Below, piece after piece: positions 1-6,818 of a DNA stretch of 20,308 bases. The notes under the pieces were generated by a model that saw only the letters and a list, made by a program, of their open reading frames with translations, was not told the DNA's origin and did no database searches. The stretch covers positions 1-20,308 of the forward strand of contig JAGLBK010000021.1 of NCBI GenBank assembly GCA_018260275.1, in the 5' to 3' direction. Made by a program: the position numbers and the translations under genes. This DNA is from Deinococcus sp. GTDB lineage: Bacteria > Deinococcota > Deinococci > Deinococcales > Deinococcaceae. Every line of letters begins with the position of its first letter. Position 1 is the first letter of the stretch.

Positions 1-25
1 GGTGAGGAGTCGTGGCTTCCAAACC

Positions 26-982
26 TCAGACATGTCCAGAGTTTACAATTCGACAACAACTTTCCGCGTTATCAATAATCACCTGGTCTACGTCCGAGAG
101 GGTCAGGGTCTGTAACAGCGCCTCGCGATACTGCAAGCGCTGCGCCACGGCGGGGAGGTCATAGCACCAAGACTGGCTCATCAGCGGATTTATCCAGAGG
201 GTTGAACCCTGCGTGCGCTCGGTCAGGTGGTAGTCACCGTAATGTCCATGAATGGCGCTGAGAATGGAGGCATTCACAATGCTGATATGGCGTGGCATCT
301 GCTCAAAAACCGCCTCGCAAGCGTCCTGATAAAGCTGGACAGGGCGCATTTCAGGCGTAAGGCTAAATGAACCCAAAAAGGCCCCGGCGTCTGCCAGTTC
401 GGCAGTGGCTTTCAGTACGTCCCAGTGACTTACGCCGTGAAAAGCGTCTATCCCAAATCCCAGACTGACCATAAAGCGCTTCAAGCCGCCCAGTTCATTC
501 ACTGCCGCCAGACTTATAGCGTCCTCGTGTGGCGTGCCCAGGTCTGATTCATCGCCGCGCATCAGGGCATCGGTGCCGCCATCTACCAGAATGATGGTGT
601 CTAGATGAAGGTGCTTGACCAGAGCGCGGTACGCCGTCAACACAGGGCGGACTCCCATTTTTTTAAAGGCGTAAACGCGGGTAGGCTCGCCCTGAGTTGC
701 TAACCAGCGGGCCAGATGGTATTCGGGCAAATAGACTTCACCCCCCGTCAGAGAATGCGGCGTAACTTCCACCAGTGCAGGAGCCAGCGGGGTGGGCAGC
801 AGCGGCGAAAAGGTGGTAAACGATAGATTCGCCAGCGTCACTTCCCGCCCTTCGGCCCGCAAAGCAAAATACAGTGGTAGCCCGCAAAAGATGTCAAAGC
901 CGCCGCCCATCCCAGCAATCAAGATGCGGCGTGAATCCGCAAGAGCATTAAAAAATGGCGGCTGCAAGGCAGAAAGCATCAC
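26..982 (-). CDS. DUF1152 family protein
   Basis: I recognise this as a DUF1152 protein of about 318 residues, full length for the family; its reaction is unknown to me. Near the N-terminus (about residues 19-40) is a glycine-rich strand-loop, IAGMGGGFDIFCGLPLYF, resembling a nucleotide or phosphate loop. The family-typical acidic segment ILVDGGTDALMRGDE lies near residue 130, followed by GFGIDAFHGVSHWDVL near residue 200. There is no signal peptide or membrane segment, so it should be cytosolic. The start is ambiguous: a GTG at 982 and an ATG at 979 are adjacent in frame and neither has a clear Shine-Dalgarno. It is divergent from the HD-Pnk gene. The stop is 25 bases from the window edge, so its downstream partner cannot be seen. 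Family assignment is fairly sure; function is not. Confidence 0.85.
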   Translation of the reverse strand: MMLSALQPPFFNALADSRRILIAGMGGGFDIFCGLPLYFALRAEGREVTLANLSFTTFSPLLPTPLAPALVEVTPHSLTGGEVYLPEYHLARWLATQGEPTRVYAFKKMGVRPVLTAYRALVKHLHLDTIILVDGGTDALMRGDESDLGTPHEDAISLAAVNELGGLKRFMVSLGFGIDAFHGVSHWDVLKATAELADAGAFLGSFSLTPEMRPVQLYQDACEAVFEQMPRHISIVNASILSAIHGHYGDYHLTERTQGSTLWINPLMSQSWCYDLPAVAQRLQYREALLQTLTLSDVDQVIIDNAESCCRIVNSGHV

Positions 983-1334
983 CCATTATTGCCATTTTCC
1001 AGAGGTCATCATGTCCACCCTTATTCCCCTCCCAGGGCAACCGCAAAGTCCCGAAAACGAATAACAGGTAACCAGTATTACGGGATAAACAGAAATCCTG
1101 CCGCTTGAATGAAACTTGGTTCCTGATGAAATCGGGATTTTTCTCTGGGGCATCCATTAGTATTTACACCGAGTTCAAAATTGAACCGACTTTGCGGAAG
1201 CCCTGATTCCCCTCCTGACTCGTCCTGAACCAGTCACTTTCGCGGAACTGTCTGCCGAACTGCGCCCCTTTCTACCGCTGCTGGGCGAACTGGAGAACAC
1301 GCCCCAGGACGCCCAGTGGCACGCTGAGGGCAAC
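983..1334. other. Gap between DUF1152 and HD-Pnk genes
   Basis: This 352-base divergent gap must hold the promoters of both neighbours. From 1185 to 1334 it is not really intergenic: it is open in the HD-Pnk frame and looks like that gene's lost N-terminus (residues such as TDFAEALIPLL and FAELSAELRPFLPLL). At 1011-1064 there is a 17-codon reading frame preceded by AGAGG; I do not regard it as a proven gene. A dyad at 1173-1186 is listed separately. I looked for the Deinococcus radiation/desiccation response palindrome (TTATGT...ACATAA type) and did not find it. Confidence 0.5.
1173..1186. promoter_or_regulatory. Short dyad GTTCAA-N2-TTGAAC
   Basis: A perfect 6-bp inverted repeat with a 2-base centre lies immediately before the first HD-Pnk-like codon at 1185. 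Its size and symmetry would suit a dimeric helix-turn-helix repressor. No regulator is recognised for it, and such a short dyad could be chance. Confidence 0.22.
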
Positions 1335-2447
1335 GTGGCCGAGCATTCGGCGCTGGTGCTGGAGCAGGCGCATGAGCTGACTGGCGGCCTGGATGACTTT
1401 GACCGCGCCGCGCTGCTCCTCTCCGCTGCCCTGCACGATATCGGCAAGGCCCTGACCACCCGCGAGGAAGCCGACGCTCAGACTGGTGAGCTGCGTCTGC
1501 GCTCGCGCCAGCACGCTCGACGGGGACGCGACTACCTGAGTTATCGCCTGCTGGATACTGGCCTCACGCCCGCGCTGGTGCTGACGGTGCTCAATCTGAT
1601 TGCCCACCACCACAGCCTGCACCGCGCCCTTGAAACCGAGCGGGAGGTCTGGGCGCTGTCGCGTCGCGTTTCCCTCCCGCTGCTGGTGCGTCTGGCAAAG
1701 GCGGATGCACGGGGCCGAATCGTCAGGAGTGACGACGCCACACGCGGTGAGGATACCGCCGATTATCTGGAATTGCTGGCGCGGGAAATAGGCGTCTGGG
1801 ACGTGTCCGACCCTTACACCGACTTCCGTAACCAGATTGCAGCGGAGGTTGGCCTACATCTTCCCGACGCCTCACCGGAACTGCTGGCCCTGGCGGTGGG
1901 CCGCGGGATTCAGGACTGGGAAGCGGGCGTCATTCACACGCCGCATGAGGCAGTGGCCCGTGTGCAGGATGCTGCCCGGAACGGTTTTCCACGCTTGACT
2001 ATACTGTGTGGACCATCCGGTAGCGGCAAAAGTACGCTGGCTGAGTCTTATGGGGATGCTGAAATCATCAGCCTGGACGCCCTCCGCGCCCAGCTTGGCA
2101 AACACGCGGGCGACCAGAGCGTGAACGGTCAGGTGATGCAGGCAGCCCGCGAGCAGCTGCGTGAGGCCCTGCGCCGCAAACGTCACGCTGTCTGGGACGC
2201 CACCACGCTGCGCCGCAACCAGCGCGCTCAGATCCTGGGACTGGGTCACGACTACGGTGCACTGACCAGCCTGCAAGTGCTGTGGACACCACCGGGGCAG
2301 TTAGGGAAGCGACTCAGTGGGCGGGAGCGACAGGTAAACGGCGCCGTCATCGCTGATCAGTTACGTCTGCTGGAATTTCCGGAGGTGGGCGAGGCACATC
2401 AGTTGACGTTTCACAGCGGTGATTTTTCCACTGCGGCCTTGGCATGA
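1335..2447 (+). CDS. HD-Pnk type nucleic-acid end-healing enzyme (HD phosphohydrolase + P-loop polynucleotide kinase)
   Basis: This two-domain protein matches the architecture of D. radiodurans HD-Pnk, which removes 2',3'-cyclic/3' phosphates and phosphorylates 5' ends in nucleic-acid repair. From GTG 1335 (370 residues) the HD part is residues 1-150, with metal ligands H4 (AEHSALVLE), H34-D35 (ALHDIGK) and the HHHSLH run near 91-96. The kinase part starts near 219, with Walker A GPSGSGKST at 226-234, a SLDALR segment and a C-terminal GRERQV arginine cluster. The same frame stays open upstream to 1185 and reads like family sequence (...PQDAQWHAEGNV), but a TGA at 1182 ends it and no ATG, GTG or TTG lies between. 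The present product may therefore lack about 50 residues, or start at a rare CTG/ATT (1203/1206, after GGAAG). GAGGG lies 4 bases before GTG 1335. Its stop overlaps the next gene by 4 bases (ATGA). Confidence 0.82.
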   Translation: MAEHSALVLEQAHELTGGLDDFDRAALLLSAALHDIGKALTTREEADAQTGELRLRSRQHARRGRDYLSYRLLDTGLTPALVLTVLNLIAHHHSLHRALETEREVWALSRRVSLPLLVRLAKADARGRIVRSDDATRGEDTADYLELLAREIGVWDVSDPYTDFRNQIAAEVGLHLPDASPELLALAVGRGIQDWEAGVIHTPHEAVARVQDAARNGFPRLTILCGPSGSGKSTLAESYGDAEIISLDALRAQLGKHAGDQSVNGQVMQAAREQLREALRRKRHAVWDATTLRRNQRAQILGLGHDYGALTSLQVLWTPPGQLGKRLSGRERQVNGAVIADQLRLLEFPEVGEAHQLTFHSGDFSTAALA

Positions 2448-3169
2448 GAATCACCTCACTTGCCCGGCAGTCCTTTCACTACATTCCCTTCCTCAACGTG
2501 GGCCGGAACGGCCGCACCGTGCACGAACATCTGTCGTGGCTGCGAGGGACGATAGACCGCCTTCCTGACGGTGTGGATACCCTGCTCATTACCAGTGACC
2601 TGCAAGGGCTGGGGCTGACGGCAGGCGTAAAACCGCTGCTGGGGAGATGGTCGCCGTCAAATCCGCCGAACACCACGCGGCGTGACCTTTGCTCTGCCAG
2701 AGCGCGTGGGGGTTCTGCTATCTGGTAACTACTACGCCGCGCCAGAAGCCGATAAACGCGGAGTTACAGGAGACGTGGAGACAGCGTGATAAGCCTTCGC
2801 GGACGCCCTTGCCTGGGTCGCGGGCGTGCTGGGTAACCATGATCATCTGGAGAATGTCCCGGCTGGTAGCGTCCTGCTGGACGGCAACGCTGCCGGGTCT
2901 GGGAGTCTGCGTGTGGCAGGTGTCAGTGGCATCGTGGGACATCCGCGCCACCATGCTGGCCGTGAGTGGCCTGACTTACCCGCCAGCTTGAGCAGACGCT
3001 TGGCCATGCCCACTACATTCTGCTGATGCTTCTGTTGTTGAACGGCATGGGCATCCTCAGCCTTTGCGGACATGATCACTGGAACGATCCGCTGGCCGAG
3101 TTGCCGGGTAAGGGGCAGGTACCGAATGTGGATGGGCGGGTGGTGGTGCTGAAGTGTTCACAGCCGTGA
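2444..3169 (+). pseudogene. Metallophosphoesterase, broken by frameshifts and stops
   Basis: Joined across frames this is one calcineurin-like metallophosphoesterase of about 240 residues. The first frame gives the start MRITSLARQSFHYIP and motif I LLITSDLQG (to about 2640). A one-base loss in a G run moves the reading to GEMVAVKSAEHHA. A second shift near 2678 gives GVTFALPERVGVLLSGNYYAAP, which meets tandem stops TGA-TAA at 2787-2792, then AFADALAWVAG and the metal motif GNHDH near 2830-2850. A third shift near 2960-2987 gives LEQTLGHAHYILL and the last metal motif CGHDHW, ending with TGA at 3167-3169. The ATG overlaps the HD-Pnk stop (ATGA), so the intact ancestor was translationally coupled to HD-Pnk and probably worked with it in end processing or repair. 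At least three frameshifts plus two stops make sequencing error an unlikely sole cause. Confidence 0.85.
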
Positions 3170-3181
3170 CACAATGCCTCT

Positions 3182-3391
3182 ATGCCCCAGGATAGCAATG
3201 GCAAGGAACTCCAGAGTGGCGACACCGTAACTGTCATCAAAGACCTCAAGGTGGGCGGCACTTCCACCACCCTGAAGCGTGGTCAGGTCTTCAAAAATAT
3301 CCGCGTGGACGAGTACGCCGAAGGAAGCATTGAGGTCAAAGACGGCCGCTCTACGCTGGTGCTCAAGACCGAGTTTTTGAAGAAGATGTGA
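3182..3391 (+). CDS. Stand-alone PhnA/YjdM C-terminal domain protein
   Basis: This 69-residue protein is essentially only the C-terminal SH3-like domain of the PhnA/YjdM family; it opens with the family signature DSNGKELQSGDTVTVIKDLK, followed by LKRGQVFKNIRV and ending LKTEFLKKM. The E. coli type protein has an N-terminal zinc ribbon of about 40 residues, which is absent here; there are no cysteines at all. Despite the historic name, a role in phosphonate use is not supported, and I infer only a small cytosolic binding domain. The ATG lies 12 bases after the end of the broken metallophosphoesterase, with no clear Shine-Dalgarno, so it may once have depended on coupling to that gene. Domain assignment is strong, function unknown. 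Confidence 0.85.
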   Translation: MPQDSNGKELQSGDTVTVIKDLKVGGTSTTLKRGQVFKNIRVDEYAEGSIEVKDGRSTLVLKTEFLKKM

Positions 3392-3411
3392 GCGAAAAAG
3401 CGCAGTGGCAG

Positions 3412-3484
3412 TCGGAAGTATAGGTCTCGAAGCCGTAACTGTCCGCTTATAAGGCCGTGACTCTGACCATTGAGCTAACCTCCC
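3412..3484 (-). tRNA. Degenerate tRNA-like sequence, anticodon TAT (pseudo-tRNA-Ile?)
   Basis: On the minus strand 73 bases fit the cloverleaf count exactly: acceptor GGGAGGT (3484-3478), TA, D-stem GCTC/GAGT around an AATGGTCA loop, an anticodon loop CTTATAA, variable CAGTT, T-loop TTCGAGA, 3' acceptor ACTTCCG and discriminator A. The invariant bases T8, A14, G18, G19, A21, T33, A37 and TTC-G-A at 54-58 are present, and A15-T48 can form the Levitt pair. Pairing is poor in the anticodon stem (3 of 5) and T stem (3 of 5 with a wobble, C53 facing C61), and G1 faces G72. No CCA is encoded. It looks tRNA-derived but decayed. The TAT anticodon would read AUA isoleucine, a type often carried by phages and plasmids. 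Confidence 0.5.
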
Positions 3485-3868
3485 AGGAAAAGCCATGCCC
3501 TCAGCGGAGCCAGGTATTCGGGAAGGCATCACGTGGGAAGGCGTGAGCGTCTGCCGCTGGCCCTGCTTGCGCCATTTGGTGCATCTCCTGCCGCTGTACC
3601 AGCGTTGCGGGAGCGGGCAGCTAGGGCGCGGCGGTGAGAAATGGAGGAGTACAAACAAGCCATTGAAAACGGGCGGTTCTAAGGACTCATGTCCTTCAGC
3701 AGCGCCCCGTTATTCCATGACTTCGCAGCTTGAGCATCCAGAGTATTCTACCGTTTCATCTAAGGCTTACTTTTAATACTCAAAATACAGATTTACTTTA
3801 GAAACGACACTCAAAAACAATTCGATAATGCTGACTATGAACTGACAATCACAGCCTAATTTTCCTTC
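3485..3868. other. AT-rich gap before the phosphodiesterase gene
   Basis: No gene is supported here. Reading frames of 93 codons (plus) and 166 codons (minus) cross the region without recognisable content. The stretch 3690-3868 is clearly richer in A+T than its neighbours. A small dyad AAGGAC-tcat-GTCCTT occurs near 3680-3697. A hexamer GATAAT at 3824-3829 resembles a -10 box, but I see no good -35. TAATTT at 3857-3862 lies 6 bases before the GTG start of the next gene and could be the -10 box of a leaderless mRNA. The composition change suggests a join between DNA pieces of different origin. Confidence 0.4.
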
Positions 3869-5326
3869 GTGAGAACAAATAAAAAGTGGTTCGTTTCTTT
3901 TAATCTTGCATTACTCTGCGGTATGGCCCAGGCCCAACAGGCCAGTCAGACTCAACCTAAACATGTGCTGCTCATCAGTGTGGACGGTCTTCACGCCCAG
4001 GACCTCAGCCGCTATGTGGCCGAACATCCCGGCTCGGCACTGGCGAAGCTGAGCGGGCAGGGTACGTCCTACCTGTCGGCGCACACGACCTCACCTTCCG
4101 ATTCGTTTCCCGGAATGCTGGCGCTGGTCACGGGTGGCACGCCCAAAAGTACCGGCGTGTATTACGACGACAGCTATGACCGCCAGCTGGCCGCGCCTGG
4201 CAGCGACTGCAAAACGCCCGGCACCGAAGTGGTCTTTGACGAGAGCGTAGACGCCAATACTGACGCGCTGGACGGCGGCGGCCATATAGACCCCGCCAAG
4301 CTGCCCCGCGACCCGGCCAACAACTGCCAGCCGGTGATGCCGCACAGCTTCGTGCGCGTGAACAACATCTTCAACGTCGCCAAGGGTGCGGGCCTGTACA
4401 CCGCCTGGTCGGACAAGCACCTCGCCTACGACCTGCTGCGCGGCCCCGACGGCAAGGGGATAGATGACCTGTACACCCCCGAAATCAACTCGGCGGGCGG
4501 CATCACCGACAACGAGAAAAAGACTGCCGCCTATGACGCCCTCAAGGTCAAGGCCATCCTGAACCAGATCGCGGGCAAGACCAGTGGCAGCAAACCCGCG
4601 CAGGTTCCGGCTATCTTCGGCATGAACTTTCAGGCCCTCAGCGTGGCGCAGAAGACGGCGGGGTACAAGGATGCCTGGGGTACGCCCACCGCCGACGTGG
4701 CTGCCGCGCTGGACTTCGTGAACCAGTCGGTGGGTCAGATGCAGGACGCGTTGAAGGCCAAAGGACTGGCAAACAGCACCGTGACCATCATCACCGCCAA
4801 GCACGGCCAGTCACCGGTTGACCCCGCCCTGCGCCGCGTGTTGGACAGCAAGGCGCTCCAGGCCGCCATCGACGCCGCCGCCCCCGGCCAGATCCAGCAG
4901 CTCACGCTGGACACCATCGGGCTGCTGTGGATGAAGGACGGTCAGCAGGCCGACGCGGTAGCCAAAGCCCTGCTGGGCAAGCGCCAGGAACTCGCTATCA
5001 ACCACATCCTCAGCGGAGAGGCCGTTAAAGCGCAGTTCGGCGACCCGGCCAGCGACAGCCGCGTGCCCGACCTGGTCATCGTGCCCGAAGTCGGCGTGAT
5101 CTACACCAAGCCCAGCGCCACCAAGGTGGCCGAACACGGCGGCTTCAGCGAGGACGATACCCACGTGGCCCTGCTGGTCAGCGGCGCGGGCGTCGGCGCG
5201 GGCAAGGTGACCACCCCCGTCACGACGACCCAGGTGGCCCCCACCATCCTGACGCTGCTGGGCCTCGACCCCAGCAAGTTGCAGGCGGTCGGCATCGAGC
5301 ACACCCAGCCGCTGCCGCGCAAGTAA
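3869..5326 (+). CDS. Secreted alkaline-phosphatase-superfamily phosphodiesterase/nucleotide pyrophosphatase
   Basis: This 485-residue protein belongs to the type I phosphodiesterase/NPP branch of the alkaline phosphatase superfamily, hydrolysing phosphate mono- or diesters with two bound metals. A signal peptide covers residues 1-22 (hydrophobic core FNLALLCGMAQA), so it acts outside the membrane. Metal and catalytic segments appear in order: LLISVDG with D39, the nucleophile segment SPSDSFPG (S79), TAWSDKH near 178-184, TAKHGQSP near 309-316 (an AKHG form in place of the usual ADHG) and AEHGGFSEDD with H422. The start is GTG with no Shine-Dalgarno; TAATTT six bases upstream suggests a leaderless mRNA. 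Thirty-six bases downstream follows a lipoprotein gene with a good ribosome site, so the two form a unit. The substrate cannot be read from the sequence. Confidence 0.82.
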   Translation: MRTNKKWFVSFNLALLCGMAQAQQASQTQPKHVLLISVDGLHAQDLSRYVAEHPGSALAKLSGQGTSYLSAHTTSPSDSFPGMLALVTGGTPKSTGVYYDDSYDRQLAAPGSDCKTPGTEVVFDESVDANTDALDGGGHIDPAKLPRDPANNCQPVMPHSFVRVNNIFNVAKGAGLYTAWSDKHLAYDLLRGPDGKGIDDLYTPEINSAGGITDNEKKTAAYDALKVKAILNQIAGKTSGSKPAQVPAIFGMNFQALSVAQKTAGYKDAWGTPTADVAAALDFVNQSVGQMQDALKAKGLANSTVTIITAKHGQSPVDPALRRVLDSKALQAAIDAAAPGQIQQLTLDTIGLLWMKDGQQADAVAKALLGKRQELAINHILSGEAVKAQFGDPASDSRVPDLVIVPEVGVIYTKPSATKVAEHGGFSEDDTHVALLVSGAGVGAGKVTTPVTTTQVAPTILTLLGLDPSKLQAVGIEHTQPLPRK

Positions 5327-5362
5327 ATTCCGAATCCCCCTCTCAATTCCAAGGAGTTCCCC

Positions 5363-6733
5363 ATGAAGAAACTGTCCCTGCTGACCACCATCCTGCCTGC
5401 CGCCCTGCTGCTCGGCTCGTGCAATACCACCACGACCATTCCCGCCGGAAGCTCCGGCCTGGCGAGTGGCAACTGGACGCCCAACGCCGCCAGCACCATC
5501 AAGATTGCCAGCGTCACCAACGGTCCCTGGACCCTCCAGAGCGGCGGCGCGACCCTCGCCAATCCCTATCAGGGCTACTGCGTGAACGGGGCGCTGGCCC
5601 AGAACACCTCCAAGACGCTGATGCAGCCGTATTACTTCCCGTTCATTACCGGCACGGGCAACAACCTGGACGGTTACTTCGACTACCGCGTCAAGGACCA
5701 GGACGAGGCCGTCATTCACGCCACCACCACCGACGGCGGCCTGACCTGGACGACCGACGGCACCAAGCTGCGCCTGAACGCCGGTTCCTGCGCCACGGCG
5801 GCCAAGCCTGACCCTGCCGTGACCGACAACGGCCAGGGCCACCCCACCGTGCTGACCATCAACACCGCCAGCGGCACCAAGAAACTTCTGTACACCCTTG
5901 ACCGCGTGTCGGCGATGGTGGACAGCGGCGGCCTGCTGATTCACGACCTCGCCAGCGGCTTCGGGGCACTCAAGGACAACGAACCTGTCACTGACGCGGC
6001 TCCGCTGCCGACCGGTATCAGCCAGACCAGCGGCCTTCAGAACCCCGACGGCATCCTGGGCGCGGTGCCCGGCACTAACCTGACCGCTGGTGACCCCCTC
6101 AAGGTGATTTACCTCAAGAAGCTCAAGGGCAGCAAAACGGCGCTCCCGGCAGGTGAAACGGCGGTGTGTACCGACGACCAGAGCAATCCCCTGACCACCA
6201 AGACCGCCAACTACGACCTGACCGAGATGCGCATGGCCAGCACCACCGACGGTGTGAACTTCACCGACCAGGGACCACTGACCGGCCTGAACAACCCCAA
6301 CGACACCGCCAGCAACGGCTTCCGCTTTATCGGGCCGCGCGGCACCATCCTGAAGTACAACGACGGCAGCTACGGCCTGTTCTTCAGCGGCGGCAACTGC
6401 TCGGACGGCGACTCGGACGCCTACCACTTCATCGGTTACGCCACCTCGCCCGACGCCGTGAAGTGGACGGTCGTCAACGGCTCGACTAACCCGCTGGTGC
6501 AGGTGGACTACTCGTACCCCAGCGCCACGCCCGCCGCCTACTACTCTGGCCGCGTCTACGATCCCAACGTGACCCTCAACGGCGACGGCACCCTGCGCCT
6601 GTTCTTCAGCGGCTACCACACCGGCAAGCCCCTGATCAAGCCCGGCGTCAGCATGGGCAGCCCCGCCGCCACCTTCCAGGGCACAGACGTGGCGAACTAC
6701 CGCTCGATTCTGATGCTGGACCTGCACCGCTGA
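5363..6733 (+). CDS. Lipoprotein with BNR/sialidase-like propeller repeats
   Basis: This 456-residue lipoprotein has a lipobox LLGSC with the lipidated cysteine at residue 20, followed by a short Thr-rich linker, so it should be anchored to a membrane and face outwards. The body holds repeated segments of Asp-box or five-bladed-propeller type: TTTDGGLTWTTDG near 115-128, ASTTDGVNFTDQGPLTG near 292-308 and YATSPDAVKWTVVNG near 358-372, with related FFSGGN and FFSGYH strands. Such folds occur in sialidases and family 43/62-like glycoside hydrolases; I cannot point to catalytic residues, so a binding rather than hydrolytic role is possible. AAGGAG lies 6 bases before the ATG. It follows the phosphodiesterase gene closely and ends 12 bases before a strong terminator, so I infer a joint role in using an extracellular phosphorylated or sugar-containing substrate. 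Confidence 0.75.
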   Translation: MKKLSLLTTILPAALLLGSCNTTTTIPAGSSGLASGNWTPNAASTIKIASVTNGPWTLQSGGATLANPYQGYCVNGALAQNTSKTLMQPYYFPFITGTGNNLDGYFDYRVKDQDEAVIHATTTDGGLTWTTDGTKLRLNAGSCATAAKPDPAVTDNGQGHPTVLTINTASGTKKLLYTLDRVSAMVDSGGLLIHDLASGFGALKDNEPVTDAAPLPTGISQTSGLQNPDGILGAVPGTNLTAGDPLKVIYLKKLKGSKTALPAGETAVCTDDQSNPLTTKTANYDLTEMRMASTTDGVNFTDQGPLTGLNNPNDTASNGFRFIGPRGTILKYNDGSYGLFFSGGNCSDGDSDAYHFIGYATSPDAVKWTVVNGSTNPLVQVDYSYPSATPAAYYSGRVYDPNVTLNGDGTLRLFFSGYHTGKPLIKPGVSMGSPAATFQGTDVANYRSILMLDLHR

Positions 6734-6745
6734 GTCCTACAGCCA

Positions 6746-6784
6746 CAGAAAGCCGCTCTGATGTTCGCTCAGAGCGGCTTTCTG
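6746..6784. terminator. Bidirectional terminator hairpin
   Basis: CAGAAAGCCGCTCTGA at 6746-6761 pairs perfectly over 16 bp with 6769-6784 around a 7-base loop. Both strands end the stem with TTTCTG. It lies between the end of the lipoprotein gene (plus) and the end of the sensor kinase gene (minus), so it can stop transcription from both sides. The T tract is short, but the stem is strong. Confidence 0.85.
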
Positions 6785-6818
6785 TAGCGATATGCAGGAT
6801 AAATTCTGCGCGGCGCTG

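Noticed and set aside
1011..1064. A 17-codon small ORF with AGAGG before its ATG
   Set aside because: It is too short and has no known relatives; the ribosome-site-like sequence alone is weak evidence.
983..1334. Radiation/desiccation response motif expected before a repair gene
   Set aside because: No TTATGT...ACATAA-type palindrome was found; only an unrelated short dyad is present.
3158..3776. Open frames of 166 codons (minus) and 93 codons (plus)
   Set aside because: One is antisense to the PhnA-domain gene and both cross the tRNA-like relic; their composition is not protein-like and they lack ribosome sites.
4811..6727. A 638-codon open frame on the minus strand opposite the phosphodiesterase and lipoprotein genes
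   Set aside because: It is an antisense shadow of high-GC codon usage: very rich in Val, Gly, Ala and His, without family motifs, while the plus strand has signal peptides, motifs and a ribosome site.
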